A stretch of 64,000 nt of DNA from Fusibacter sp. 3D3 (lineage in GTDB: Bacteria; Bacillota; Clostridia; Peptostreptococcales; Acidaminobacteraceae). Made by a program: the position numbers and the translations under genes. The notes beneath the pieces were generated by a model. It was not told where the DNA came from. It saw only the letters and a program-made list of their open reading frames with translations, and searched no databases. Shown piece after piece: positions 7,799 to 16,558 of the stretch (the stretch's first letter is position 1; each line of letters begins with the position of its first letter). Where the stretch lies: contig NZ_BDHH01000005.1 in NCBI RefSeq assembly GCF_001748365.1, positions 166,293 through 230,292 of the forward strand, written 5' to 3'.

Positions 7799-10189
7799 TC
7801 ATTTAAGTGCAAATTGATTGACCATGTCAAGCAAAACCTCTGCTTGTGAAGCCATTTCCTCACTTGCAGCGGCCCCTTCCTCGCTGGTTGCTGAATTCCG
7901 CTGTGTTACTGAAGCGATTTGGCTCAACTCGGTGTTAATCTGGGTGATATGGGTTGCCTGTTCATTGGTTAAGGCTGCAATATCAGAAATAATATCAGCT
8001 GCATTTGATATACCAGAAACAATGTTACCAAGTGCACTTGCAGTGGATTTTGCAATATCAGAGCCTGTTTTAACTTTGGCGAGACTGTTTTCAATGAGAG
8101 CCTCTGTTTCTTTCGCTGCAGTGGAAGTTCTTCCAGAAAGATTGCGCACTTCATCGGCGACGATGGCAAATCCCTTTCCATGCTCACCTGCTCTGGCGGC
8201 TTCAACAGCTGCATTTAGAGCAAGCAAGTTGGTTTGAAAAGCGATTTCATCGATGACTTTAATGATCTTTGCAATACCTGAGGAAGCGGCACTGATCTCT
8301 TTCATAGCGATGAGCATTTCTGCCATTTGCTTATTGCCAAGCATGGCATCTTTTTGAATGGCAATAGAAACCGTATTTGCTTTTGAAGCATTTTCAGCAG
8401 AAATAGAAGTTTGTCTTGCGATTTTATTCATGGAAGTGGTAATTTCATCAATGGACTGAGATTGTTCATAAGCACCATGTGAAATATCTTGTGATGACTG
8501 CGCCACATGTTCTGACCCGACAGAGACCTCTTTGGCTGAACTGCTGATTTCTGTAAGGACTTCATTAAACACACGGATAATATGATTGATTGAGGCCTTG
8601 ATTTCATTAAAATCGCCTAAATATTCTCGATCAATAGCAACTTTCATATTTTTTTGTGACATCTGACTGAGTATCGTGGACATCTCCACGATATAAGATT
8701 TAATACTGTCCACAGTGAAATTTAAATGCGCATAAATTTCATTGAAATCATTATAGATCTCTTGAGTATTGTCTGAGGGCACTTCAATATTAGGGTTGAC
8801 TTCAAGGTGTCCTTCGGAGACTTGCTTTAATTGAGTAATCAGTTTAGTGACTTCATTTTTTTGATATATTGCACTTTCTTCTTGAATTTTAGAACGTTCT
8901 GCCTCAATTCTAATTTGCTCGGTTTGAAGTCTTTCAGAAGTTTTGACGGCTGTTTGATCGATAATCATTTCAAATGCACCAACCACTTTGTTCTGATGAT
9001 CAAAAATAGGAATGCCTTCATATTTTATGTCCATTATAGTGCCATTTGCTCTTGCGATTGTTTCCGACACGACATTTGTTTGAAGCTGAATCGAACGGGA
9101 GCAAGCACAGTTATGAGTTTGACAGTCATCTGTTTTAAAAAGATCATAGCAATGTGATTTCCGAACGGCATCAAGATCTGTTCCAAGTAAAGTGAGTGCA
9201 GAATTGTTCATATAAAGGACATTAAACTGGGTATCGATAGTCATTAAAACAGCTGGAACATTTCTAATATGCCCTTCAAGCGTACTCGTCAAAGTATTAA
9301 AACTTTCTAAAAGCTGTTTCCAATTGCCACTAGCGGAGCTTGAGTCAATTTGCGAATCCAAATGTCCCTTTAATATTTTTTCGTTTGTGATATTGATTTG
9401 TTTTAGAGCATTTTGAATGGTCGAAATGATCAAATTAAAGGCATCAGTGAGCTCACCAAGTTCATCGTTACTGTTTTTTTCGATCATGTTATCCCAGTTC
9501 CCTTGGGAAACTGCTTGAGCATATCGCGTTAATTTAACGATGGAGATCGCTATTTTATTAGAAAAATAAAGCGTTAATATCAAAGCCAATAGAATAATTA
9601 AAGTTGAAATCAAGATGACTTTAAATAGAAAAGCTGTTTTAACAGCTTGGATATCGTCTACATAGATTCCTGTCCCCACAATCCAATGCCATTTTTCAAA
9701 ACCTTTTACATAAGCAAGTTTGGGTTGAGGTTCTTCTTTACCGGGTTTGTTCCACCAGTATTCCAAAACCCCCTCATCAGAGTGGGTTACGATCTCTACA
9801 AATTGACTGACAAATCGGAGACCGTTGGTATCTTCCAGTTGACTTAAATCTTGACCTTCTAAAGCGAGACTGACGGGATGCATGAGCATGTTGGCCTCAT
9901 AATCGTTAATCCAAAAATAATCGTCCTCAGAGAAACGAATGTTGCGGATAGTATCCATAGCCTGTTTTTGAGCATCCTGTTCTGAAATAGAACCTTCGAT
10001 ATATAAGTTGTAATTTGCTTCAATGATGCTGTAGGGAATATCCACTAAACTTTTAAGTTTATCTTCAGTCCGTTCATCAATGGTATGTATTGATGTCGGT
10101 ATTAAGTAAGTTGCGATTAATAATGCAAAGATAAAGACAACAGCGAAAACCAGTAGCAGTAGCTTATAGCGGATTTTAAATTGCTTCAA
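7799..10189 (-). CDS. Methyl-accepting chemotaxis protein with sCache, HAMP and Cys-rich PAS domains
   Basis: This 796-residue transmembrane chemoreceptor has TM1 at about 8-30 and a periplasmic-type single Cache domain with [17 protein letters not shown] near residue 96. TM2 lies at about 187-208 and a HAMP follows. A PAS domain (about 300-410) contains the cluster [18 protein letters not shown] long signalling helix pair ends it, with the conserved tip [20 protein letters not shown] near 650. Cache domains of this type sense small organic acids or amino acids. The cysteine-rich PAS could add a redox or metal input. The receiver-only gene lies 21 bases upstream, so both are probably co-expressed. 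Length is larger than average because of the PAS insertion. Confidence 0.93.
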   Translation of the reverse strand: MKQFKIRYKLLLLVFAVVFIFALLIATYLIPTSIHTIDERTEDKLKSLVDIPYSIIEANYNLYIEGSISEQDAQKQAMDTIRNIRFSEDDYFWINDYEANMLMHPVSLALEGQDLSQLEDTNGLRFVSQFVEIVTHSDEGVLEYWWNKPGKEEPQPKLAYVKGFEKWHWIVGTGIYVDDIQAVKTAFLFKVILISTLIILLALILTLYFSNKIAISIVKLTRYAQAVSQGNWDNMIEKNSNDELGELTDAFNLIISTIQNALKQINITNEKILKGHLDSQIDSSSASGNWKQLLESFNTLTSTLEGHIRNVPAVLMTIDTQFNVLYMNNSALTLLGTDLDAVRKSHCYDLFKTDDCQTHNCACSRSIQLQTNVVSETIARANGTIMDIKYEGIPIFDHQNKVVGAFEMIIDQTAVKTSERLQTEQIRIEAERSKIQEESAIYQKNEVTKLITQLKQVSEGHLEVNPNIEVPSDNTQEIYNDFNEIYAHLNFTVDSIKSYIVEMSTILSQMSQKNMKVAIDREYLGDFNEIKASINHIIRVFNEVLTEISSSAKEVSVGSEHVAQSSQDISHGAYEQSQSIDEITTSMNKIARQTSISAENASKANTVSIAIQKDAMLGNKQMAEMLIAMKEISAASSGIAKIIKVIDEIAFQTNLLALNAAVEAARAGEHGKGFAIVADEVRNLSGRTSTAAKETEALIENSLAKVKTGSDIAKSTASALGNIVSGISNAADIISDIAALTNEQATHITQINTELSQIASVTQRNSATSEEGAAASEEMASQAEVLLDMVNQFALK

Positions 10190-10210
10190 TCCAATCCTCT
10201 CCTTTATGCT

Positions 10211-10597
10211 CTATATTTTTTCTAAATGGTGTATTAATGCGCGGTTCACAAGTTCTATGATTTCTTCTTTCCGATAAGGTTTTTCAATAAAAACATGACA
10301 TTTAGATACGTCAGTTGCTTTGCTTTCATATTTCTTATGAGCTGAAATTACAGCAATACAAGCTTCTTCATATGATTTTGTATTGTGGATCATATCAGCG
10401 AGTTCCAAACCGTTTTCATATCCGAGAGAAATATCAAGCATAAAAAAATCAATATGATCTTCTTCAAAAACGCGTTTCGCAGTAGATATATCAGAAGCAC
10501 AATAGATATTGCCTGCATGATCTCCTAAGCCTTCCATCACCATTTTTTTTAAATTTTCGAGTTGATATTTATTGTCTTCAACAATTAAGATATTCAT
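10211..10597 (-). CDS. Single-domain response regulator (CheY-like)
   Basis: This receiver-only protein of 128 residues has the acidic pair E7/D8, the phospho-acceptor D55 in FMLDISLG, the Ser/Thr position in AVISAH and the conserved Lys in FIEKPY. There is no output domain. The ATG at 10595-10597 is favoured over the GTG at 10604-10606, because that GTG is itself part of the GAGGTG ribosome site. It precedes the chemoreceptor gene in the same direction, so it may tie that receptor to motility or to a kinase elsewhere. The partner kinase cannot be assigned. Confidence 0.9.
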   Translation of the reverse strand: MNILIVEDNKYQLENLKKMVMEGLGDHAGNIYCASDISTAKRVFEEDHIDFFMLDISLGYENGLELADMIHNTKSYEEACIAVISAHKKYESKATDVSKCHVFIEKPYRKEEIIELVNRALIHHLEKI

Positions 10598-10729
10598 AGT
10601 GTGCACCTCATTTGATATTGATTGTATTTATAAAATATTTTCTACTTTGGAACTATATACCCTTGCCATGAAATTTTATTCAAATTACACGCATTATGAT
10701 ATAATATAAAAAAATAACAGGAGGCTTAA

Positions 10730-11260
10730 ATGAGCAAATATTTAGTCGTCAATCTCTTTAACAATCCGATAAAAGAATATCATAGTGAAATGGTTGCAGA
10801 TTTAAATGAGAAGTTTTCCATCCAACCCCAAAAAATAAGTGCCCATATGACGTTGGTGCCCCCATTTGAGTGTGAAGATGTTACAGCATTGATTAAATAC
10901 ACAGAGCTTTATGCTAAAACGCATAAGAGAATACCTGTAGTGGTAGGAGGCATTGGTTCTTTTAGAGATAATGTCATTTATCTTGAAATTGACATGGCAC
11001 TTGAAGCAGAGAAGACTTTAATACAGTATATTGAAAAAGCACAAACGCTTTTCGCAAGCAAAGAAGAGTTGGTGACACCTCATGTCTTTCACTGTACGCT
11101 TGCCAGCAGAAGAATTAGTAAAAAATTTGATGTGATTACGCGTTATCTTGAAAACGTGCATGAGAAATTTGACAGTTATATCGATAATTTAACTTTGATG
11201 AAGTGGTCGGAAGAGGAGCATATATGGCTTGTTGAAAAGCAATATCATTTTCATCCGTAA
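10730..11260 (+). CDS. 2H phosphoesterase / 2'-5' RNA ligase-like protein
   Basis: This 176-residue protein carries the two HxT motifs that define the 2H superfamily: H39-M-T41 within ISAHMTLVPPF and H121-C-T123 within VFHCTLASRR. The two histidines catalyse cyclic phosphodiester chemistry on RNA ends or nucleotides. Bacterial members are called RNA 2',3'-cyclic phosphodiesterase (ThpR) or YjcG-like, and the true substrate is often unknown. Length fits. GGAGG precedes the ATG and a TATAAT box lies about 25 bases upstream. No tRNA repair genes are adjacent. Confidence 0.85.
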   Translation: MSKYLVVNLFNNPIKEYHSEMVADLNEKFSIQPQKISAHMTLVPPFECEDVTALIKYTELYAKTHKRIPVVVGGIGSFRDNVIYLEIDMALEAEKTLIQYIEKAQTLFASKEELVTPHVFHCTLASRRISKKFDVITRYLENVHEKFDSYIDNLTLMKWSEEEHIWLVEKQYHFHP

Positions 11261-11287
11261 ATAAATGAGAATAATTTTCAATAGGTA

Positions 11288-11316
11288 TTTACAAAAATAA
11301 TGGGATGTGGTATTAT
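11288..11316 (+). promoter_or_regulatory. Strong promoter of the candidate small RNA
   Basis: TTTACA (11288-11293) and TATTAT (11311-11316) are 17 bases apart, close to the sigma-A consensus. No start codon with a ribosome site follows before a terminator at 11487. Confidence 0.75.
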
Positions 11317-11325
11317 AAATTCACA

Positions 11326-11350
11326 GATAACGATAATGGTAATCGTTATC
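11326..11350 (+). promoter_or_regulatory. Fur-type operator (extended inverted repeat)
   Basis: GATAACGAT (11326-11334) and ATCGTTATC (11342-11350) form a perfect 9-bp inverted repeat around AATGGTA. Read as hexamers it is GATAAC-GATAAT-G-GTAATC-GTTATC, the 6-6-1-6-6 arrangement of an extended Fur box. It lies on the predicted transcription start, where a metal-bound repressor would block transcription. Zur or another Fur-family protein is also possible. Confidence 0.7.
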
Positions 11351-11460
11351 AAGCAGCAACATCCTTATACTCAATGTAAACCTTTACTGTTCAGCTTTAT
11401 TACCTCCCATATGATGGGAACCCCAAACGTAAACTTTATTTAAATACCTCACAGAAAAAA

Positions 11461-11487
11461 CAGATGTCTCGCCAGCATCTGTTTTTT
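11461..11487 (+). terminator. Terminator of the candidate small RNA
   Basis: CAGATG pairs with CATCTG around a 9-base loop. It is preceded by an A-run and followed by TTTTTT at 11482-11487. Confidence 0.85.
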
Positions 11488-11563
11488 CATTGGATATTTT
11501 AGTGTATAATAATTAAGGAAGTAAAGTATTGTAGAGAAAATTGAGAGTTCGAGAGGTCATGGC

Positions 11564-12679
11564 ATGAAAAAAAAAATTTTTCTAGATTATGCAGCGACAA
11601 CACCGATTAGAGATGAGGTTGCCGATGTGATTGTAGATGCGTATAGAAACAAATCGCCATTAGAGCTGTCGTTAAGTGAAATGCGAAAGGCAAAGGCCAA
11701 TATCGCAACTCTGATCGGCTGTGAACATAGCAATTTATATCTGACAGCTTGTGGCTCAGAGAGCAATAATGTTCTTATCAATACAATTGTGAAGCTGTTA
11801 CCAGAGGATAAAAAACATATAATGACTTCAGAAATTGAACATCCCTCGGTCTTAAATGTTTTCAAACAATTAGAACGCAGTGGCTTTGAGGTGAGTTATT
11901 TGAAGGTAGACTCTAATGGTACAATCCGGTTAGATGAATTCTATAGGCGCGTAAATGAGCGTACGGGATTTGTTTCAACCCTGTTTTATAACAATGAAAT
12001 TGGGACCAGACAGCCCATAGAGAAAATGGGTCGCTATTTAGAGGAACGGCATATTTTTTTCCATGTAGATGGCGTTCAGGCAGTTTATAATGAAGTCTTT
12101 AATGTTTCCGATTTGCCGGTAGATGCCATGAGTTTTTCTGCGCATAAATTATATGGTCCCAAAGGTATTGGAGGGCTATACGTCAAGTCAAGCGAAGGGG
12201 GACTACGAGGGACTCTCAAATTAGGCTTTCCCTATAGTGACTACTCAAGTGAACTGATTTTTTCTGAAAACATACCCTATCTATTCGGATTTGGGAAAGC
12301 TTGTGAGCTTGCGTATAAAGATAGAGAGGCACATATAGAGTATCTAGATACCCTAAAGACGCATTTGATAAGAGCGTTGTTAAGCTTAGAAGGTGGTATT
12401 CAAATAAATGCGATGAACCCAGATAATCATCCTGGTATTGTCAATTTCAGGTTCCCCAAAATGGATGCCGATAGTGCTGTGATCAATCTTGATATGATGG
12501 GATTTGCTGTATCCACGGGTTCGGCATGCAGTTCTGGAGCGGTTTCGGCTTCACATGTGTTATTGGCACTTGGCCTCAAAGAAAAAGAAGCAAAGCGTTG
12601 TATTCGGGTTTCTTTGGGACATTTTACAACAGAAGAGGATATTGATCAATTTGCAAGCGCTCTGAAAGCCCTTGTTTAA
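11564..12679 (+). CDS. Cysteine desulfurase (NifS/IscS family), partner of MnmA
   Basis: This PLP enzyme of 371 residues takes sulfur from cysteine as a protein persulfide. The N-terminal DYAATTP, the PLP lysine K195 in SAHKLYGPKG and the persulfide cysteine C322 in STGSACSSG are all visible. The usual GNPSS-H segment after the first helix is shortened and replaced by NKSPLELSLSEM, which is odd for the family. The mnmA gene starts 20 bases downstream, so the likely job is to feed sulfur to tRNA 2-thiouridine synthesis, as YrvO does in Bacillus. An extended -10 (GTGTATAAT) lies at about 11502-11510. Confidence 0.92.
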   Translation: MKKKIFLDYAATTPIRDEVADVIVDAYRNKSPLELSLSEMRKAKANIATLIGCEHSNLYLTACGSESNNVLINTIVKLLPEDKKHIMTSEIEHPSVLNVFKQLERSGFEVSYLKVDSNGTIRLDEFYRRVNERTGFVSTLFYNNEIGTRQPIEKMGRYLEERHIFFHVDGVQAVYNEVFNVSDLPVDAMSFSAHKLYGPKGIGGLYVKSSEGGLRGTLKLGFPYSDYSSELIFSENIPYLFGFGKACELAYKDREAHIEYLDTLKTHLIRALLSLEGGIQINAMNPDNHPGIVNFRFPKMDADSAVINLDMMGFAVSTGSACSSGAVSASHVLLALGLKEKEAKRCIRVSLGHFTTEEDIDQFASALKALV

Positions 12680-12699
12680 AATAAGAAAGGAATTGTCAT

Positions 12700-13803
12700 A
12701 TGAACAAGCAGCATTTAGATAAGCAGAAAGTAATCGTTGGCATGAGCGGTGGCGTGGATAGTACTGTGGCAGCCTACCAACTTAAAAAAATGGGATACGA
12801 GGTCATTGGTGTCAATATGAGATTGTGGCAGGATGATTTTCTAAGTGAAGCGCATTTTTTAAAAGACGGGGGATGCTGCAGTCTTTCCTCGGTTGAAGAT
12901 GCCAGAAGAGTATGTGCACAAATAGGCATACCCTTTTATGCTCTAGATTTTAAAACAGTGTTTAAGGAAACGGTTGTGGACTATTTTATTGAAGAATACA
13001 AGCACGGCAGGACGCCAAATCCATGTATTGCATGTAACAAGTTTGTGAAATTTGATGCGCTGCTTGAAAAAGCACATCAATTAGGGGCTTATTATGTGGC
13101 AACAGGTCATTATGCAAAGATTTTTTATGATGCGTCAGTAGAGCGCTATCTCGTCGAACAATCAAATGCGATTCAAAAAGATCAGACTTATGCGATTTAC
13201 AATTTAACGCAGGATCAATTAAAACACATTTTAATGCCACTTGGTGAATTTGAATCCAAAGAAGTGGTAAGACAGATCGCTTCACAATTTGATGTTCAAA
13301 TCTCTGAGAAATCGGACAGTCAAGAAATCTGTTTTATACCCGATCAAGATTATGTGGGTTTTTTAAAGCGCAACAGTGATATTCAAGATAAAAAAGGCAA
13401 TTTTGTTGATTTAAAAGGCAACGTATTGGGCACTCACTTAGGCGTGGTCAATTTCACAGTAGGACAGAGAAAAGGGCTTGGAGTCACTTTTGGAAAACCC
13501 ATGTATGTGATTTCTTTAGATGCAGATCGGAATCAAGTGGTACTTGGGGAAGACGACGCCGTTTTCAGGGATACACTAATGGCAGATACCGTTAATTTCA
13601 TCCCTTTTGATCAATTAGAAGTGCCATATGTTTGCGAAGCAAAGATTAGATATAGTGCCAAACCCGCTAAATGTACACTCTATCCGATTTCGAAAGACGA
13701 AATCAAAGTTGTTTTTGATACACCCCAAAGGGCGATTACGCCAGGGCAAGCTGTTGTTTTCTATGAAGGAAAGAGCCTTGTTGGGGGCGGTACAATCCAA
13801 TAA
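12700..13803 (+). CDS. mnmA: tRNA-specific 2-thiouridylase MnmA
   Basis: This 367-residue enzyme adds sulfur at C2 of wobble uridine-34 in tRNA for Lys, Glu and Gln. The PP-loop GMSGGVDS is at residues 14-21. The catalytic cysteines are C109 in NPCIACNKFVKF and C211 in SQEICFIPD, and the GHYA motif lies between them. Length and motif order match MnmA throughout, with the C-terminal beta-barrel intact. AGAAAGGA precedes the ATG. It follows the cysteine desulfurase gene that probably supplies its sulfur, and an MFS transporter gene starts 33 bases downstream. Confidence 0.97.
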   Translation: MNKQHLDKQKVIVGMSGGVDSTVAAYQLKKMGYEVIGVNMRLWQDDFLSEAHFLKDGGCCSLSSVEDARRVCAQIGIPFYALDFKTVFKETVVDYFIEEYKHGRTPNPCIACNKFVKFDALLEKAHQLGAYYVATGHYAKIFYDASVERYLVEQSNAIQKDQTYAIYNLTQDQLKHILMPLGEFESKEVVRQIASQFDVQISEKSDSQEICFIPDQDYVGFLKRNSDIQDKKGNFVDLKGNVLGTHLGVVNFTVGQRKGLGVTFGKPMYVISLDADRNQVVLGEDDAVFRDTLMADTVNFIPFDQLEVPYVCEAKIRYSAKPAKCTLYPISKDEIKVVFDTPQRAITPGQAVVFYEGKSLVGGGTIQ

Positions 13804-13836
13804 GCAGGGGTAAGTTAAATTTTTTGAGGTGGAAAA

Positions 13837-15057
13837 ATGGAACAATGGAAATCAAATCTTTACATTTTATGGATTGCTCAGATTATTTCTTTGACAAGTT
13901 TTGGATTTGGCCTGCCTTTTATGCCTTTCTATATACAAGATCTAGGGGTGACAGATCCGACGACGTTAAAGTTGTATACAGGACTTCTCAGTGCTGCACC
14001 AGCGGTGACCATGGCGATTATGGCACCCGTATGGGGGATGCTTTCAGATCGTTATGGTAGAAAAATGATGATACAAAGGGCAATGTTTACAGCGTTCTTT
14101 ATCATAGGGCTCATGGGTATGGTCAGTCAAGTGTGGCAGCTTCTAATTCTTAGATTTTTGCAAGGTCTTTTTACTGGAACAATAACGGCATCCTCTACGT
14201 TTGTTGCGGCAAATACGCCTAATAATAGACTTTCTTATGCGCTTGGTTTTCTATCTTCGTCCACTTTTATAGGCTATTCTTTAGGTCCGGTAATGGGTGG
14301 ATTTGTTGCCGAACAGTTTGGCTATCGGATCAGTTTTTTTTCAGGAGCTGTGTTGATGTTAGTCGGTGCTTTTTTTATCACATACTGGCTCGTTGAAGAT
14401 AAGTCATCACTCCAAACAAGGGTTTTAAAAGGGCACACAGACTCTAGTGAGAAAAAACGTGTTTTACCCTATGGTCAAATTCTGACGGTGAGTATCTTAT
14501 TGATGCTTTTAATGCTCTTTTTCCATCGTATTACGCGTACGGTTTTTTCGCCGTTTATTCCGCTGTATATTCAAGAGCTCAGACATACAAAAGAGGGTGC
14601 AGCGGCTATCACAGGCTATGTCAATGGATTTGTAGGCTTTATGACGACTATAGCGGCACTTTCCATTAGCCGATTAGGCGATCGATACAATAAATTCAAC
14701 TTAATTTCTCTATTGATGGGACTAGCCATTGGCGTTGCTATAATTTTGAATTTAAGCCATTCACTTTATGCTTTTATTGGACTATATGGGGTATTATTTT
14801 TATTAATAGGCGGGATAGAACCCTTGATTACTTCCATGACAGCTGAATTAACTGTGCCAGAGTATCGCGGATCTCTTTTTGGTCTTCAAGGTTTGGTGGG
14901 CAGCTTAGGATGGATGGTGTCACCTGCAATTGGTACATACATCTCCATTTATATTGGCATCAAAAATATATTGTGGATTGTTCTGGTGATGCTCATATTA
15001 AATTTCTTAGTGATCTCAGTGATTAAACACAAAAATGCGAGGGAAAGTTATGAATGA
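13837..15057 (+). CDS. MFS transporter, MdtG-like multidrug efflux type
   Basis: This 406-residue protein has twelve predicted membrane segments. The loop 2-3 motif A (GMLSDRYGRKMMIQRA, about residues 67-82) and a motif C-like GYSLGPVMGGF in segment 5 identify a proton-driven drug exporter of the DHA1 group. N-terminal LPFMPFYIQDLGV resembles MdtG/YfmO-like proteins. The substrate cannot be told. GAGGT precedes the ATG. Its stop overlaps the start of the cyclic-nucleotide-binding protein gene at 15050, so the two are translationally linked. Confidence 0.88.
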   Translation: MEQWKSNLYILWIAQIISLTSFGFGLPFMPFYIQDLGVTDPTTLKLYTGLLSAAPAVTMAIMAPVWGMLSDRYGRKMMIQRAMFTAFFIIGLMGMVSQVWQLLILRFLQGLFTGTITASSTFVAANTPNNRLSYALGFLSSSTFIGYSLGPVMGGFVAEQFGYRISFFSGAVLMLVGAFFITYWLVEDKSSLQTRVLKGHTDSSEKKRVLPYGQILTVSILLMLLMLFFHRITRTVFSPFIPLYIQELRHTKEGAAAITGYVNGFVGFMTTIAALSISRLGDRYNKFNLISLLMGLAIGVAIILNLSHSLYAFIGLYGVLFLLIGGIEPLITSMTAELTVPEYRGSLFGLQGLVGSLGWMVSPAIGTYISIYIGIKNILWIVLVMLILNFLVISVIKHKNARESYE

Positions 15058-15433
15058 TGCTTTGCGTAAAATAGGCAGTGTAGTGCAGTTTAAGCAAGAT
15101 GACATTATTTTTTTTGAAGGAGAGCCTGGAGATGCGATCTATATCCTGTTGAGTGGTTCGGTAATCGCCTGTAGAACAAGTGATATAGATGGTCGAATGA
15201 TTGTACTTGCAACACTTAATACAGGTGCAGTCTTTGGCGAGATGGCGGTGATACACGAGCATAAAAGATCTGCTACCATTATTGCACAAGCCCCCATATT
15301 AGCACTTAGAATTGACAAAGCCAACTTCGGTCAATTTATAATGCTAGAACCCAAGTATGCGATTAATATGTTGAAAACTTTGGCAGGTAGGATTGAGTGT
15401 ACACGATCGCGTTGTGGCGAGAAGGGATGCTGA
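15050..15433 (+). CDS. Single cyclic-nucleotide-binding (cNMP) domain protein
   Basis: About 127 residues make up little more than one CRP-type beta-roll. Visible are KQDDIIFFEGEPGDAIYILLSGSV, the phosphate-binding cassette region NTGAVFGEMAVIHEHKRSATI and the following barrel strand. No DNA-binding helix-turn-helix or other effector is attached. The ATG at 15050 is chosen because GAGGGAAAG lies just before it; an upstream ATG at 15035 has no site. It overlaps the MFS stop codon and is followed at once by a second cNMP-domain gene. The ligand may be a cyclic nucleotide, or the domain may be purely structural. Confidence 0.85.
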   Translation: MNDALRKIGSVVQFKQDDIIFFEGEPGDAIYILLSGSVIACRTSDIDGRMIVLATLNTGAVFGEMAVIHEHKRSATIIAQAPILALRIDKANFGQFIMLEPKYAINMLKTLAGRIECTRSRCGEKGC

Positions 15434-15434
15434 T

Positions 15435-16550
15435 ATGTTTGAAACCATTAAATTTAATGAATCCGATGTAATTTATAAACAGGGACTTATACAAGAAGGT
15501 CTCTTTATTGTAAAAACGGGTTCTGTTAGTTTGTCTAAAGAAGGGTCTCTTGTCTATAAACAAGTGCGAGAAGGCGGGTATTTAGAGCTTGAGAGAACTT
15601 TAAATCAATTACCTGCTGAGTTTGATGCGAAATGTAATGAAAAAACAGAAATTCTATATGTGCCGCTTCAGTATTTAGATGTTTTTGTAGCGTCAAATCC
15701 ACTTAAGACCATCGAAATGCTGTCTCTTTTAACGGAGGAACTTGAAGTTATAAATGACAAACTTTTAAACCAAAATCAAGCGGATCAATTTTATAGTGTC
15801 AAAAAAGAAGTGAAAATTTTAAAAAAGGAAACTCATGTTGAAATAAAAGCAGAGAGAAGTTATCATAAGATATTACCTACAGAGCATTATAAATATCTTT
15901 TTGACAAAGATGTAACCTGTCCAGTTTGTGAGATCAAGTTTAAAATGAATCAAATTCGGTTTTCTCAACTCGAAATAGATCATGTGACAAAAGACTTTAG
16001 ACATATCTATAAAGATATTGACGATCTTTGGTATCAACTCTGGCGTTGTCCACATTGTCATTATACAAACTTTGGATCTGAATTTTTTAAAATCAATAAT
16101 CTGGTGCGAAATGAGCTCAAAATATCTTTGCCGAGGCATAAGATGAATCATGATTTGATGCTCGTTAAAAACAATATTCAACAAGTCTTTGCAGATATTT
16201 ATCAGATGAATGTCATTCTGGACATGGTTACGAAATCGAGCTTTGTGAAGGCTAGACTTTGGCAATCCTATGCTTGGCTATTAGAGGATGTCAACGATTT
16301 TGAAACGGCAAAACAGGCACGCGAAATCCTCTTGAATTATCTAGAGGATGCGTGGTATAATTCAACGTCAACACTTGATCCAGATGATGAAATTAAACTT
16401 TCTTTGAAACTTGCAATGTTGAGTTTTGAATTTGGCAATATAAAAAATGCTCGAAATTATATCCTTCAAGGGGTTAGAGTAAAAACAAATAACAAGAGTC
16501 TTAAACAGCGTGCACAAGATTTAATGTATGAAATAAAGAATGCACATTAG
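15435..16550 (+). CDS. cNMP-binding domain fused to DUF2225
   Basis: This protein has about 372 residues. A degenerate cNMP beta-roll occupies residues 1-115 (IKFNESDVIYKQGLIQEGLFIVKTGSVSLS). A charged linker leads to a DUF2225 domain with two CxxC pairs, CPVCEIKF and CPHCHYTNF, that probably bind zinc. The C-terminal 170 residues are helical and repeat-like, TPR-like in look. The ATG at 15435 follows AAGGGA; the longer frame from 15393 has no ribosome site. DUF2225 has no established function. Pairing with another cNMP protein suggests a two-part sensory module. Confidence 0.82.
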   Translation: MFETIKFNESDVIYKQGLIQEGLFIVKTGSVSLSKEGSLVYKQVREGGYLELERTLNQLPAEFDAKCNEKTEILYVPLQYLDVFVASNPLKTIEMLSLLTEELEVINDKLLNQNQADQFYSVKKEVKILKKETHVEIKAERSYHKILPTEHYKYLFDKDVTCPVCEIKFKMNQIRFSQLEIDHVTKDFRHIYKDIDDLWYQLWRCPHCHYTNFGSEFFKINNLVRNELKISLPRHKMNHDLMLVKNNIQQVFADIYQMNVILDMVTKSSFVKARLWQSYAWLLEDVNDFETAKQAREILLNYLEDAWYNSTSTLDPDDEIKLSLKLAMLSFEFGNIKNARNYILQGVRVKTNNKSLKQRAQDLMYEIKNAH

Positions 16551-16558
16551 GAGTCAAA

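Larger units (their letters stand above)
11323..11487 (+). ncRNA. Candidate Fur-regulated small RNA with C-rich segments
   Basis: A consensus-like promoter and operator feed a stretch of about 165 nt that ends in an intrinsic terminator (CAGATG 11461-11466, CATCTG 11476-11481, then six T). It has no open frame with a ribosome site; the best is a 10-codon frame at 11411 without one. It contains CCTCCC (11403-11408) and CCCC (11421-11424), able to pair with Shine-Dalgarno sequences, as in Bacillus FsrA, the iron-sparing small RNA. A small stem CCCAT/ATGGG partly covers the first C-run. Function is inferred by analogy; no homology search was done. Confidence 0.6.

Noticed and set aside
7818-8237. 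Plus-strand open frame of 139 codons inside the chemoreceptor gene
   Set aside because: It lies opposite the highly conserved signalling domain, has no ribosome site and its protein is low-complexity. It is a shadow frame.
11411-11443. A 10-codon peptide gene in the candidate small RNA
   Set aside because: No Shine-Dalgarno sequence precedes the ATG and the peptide has no recognisable features.
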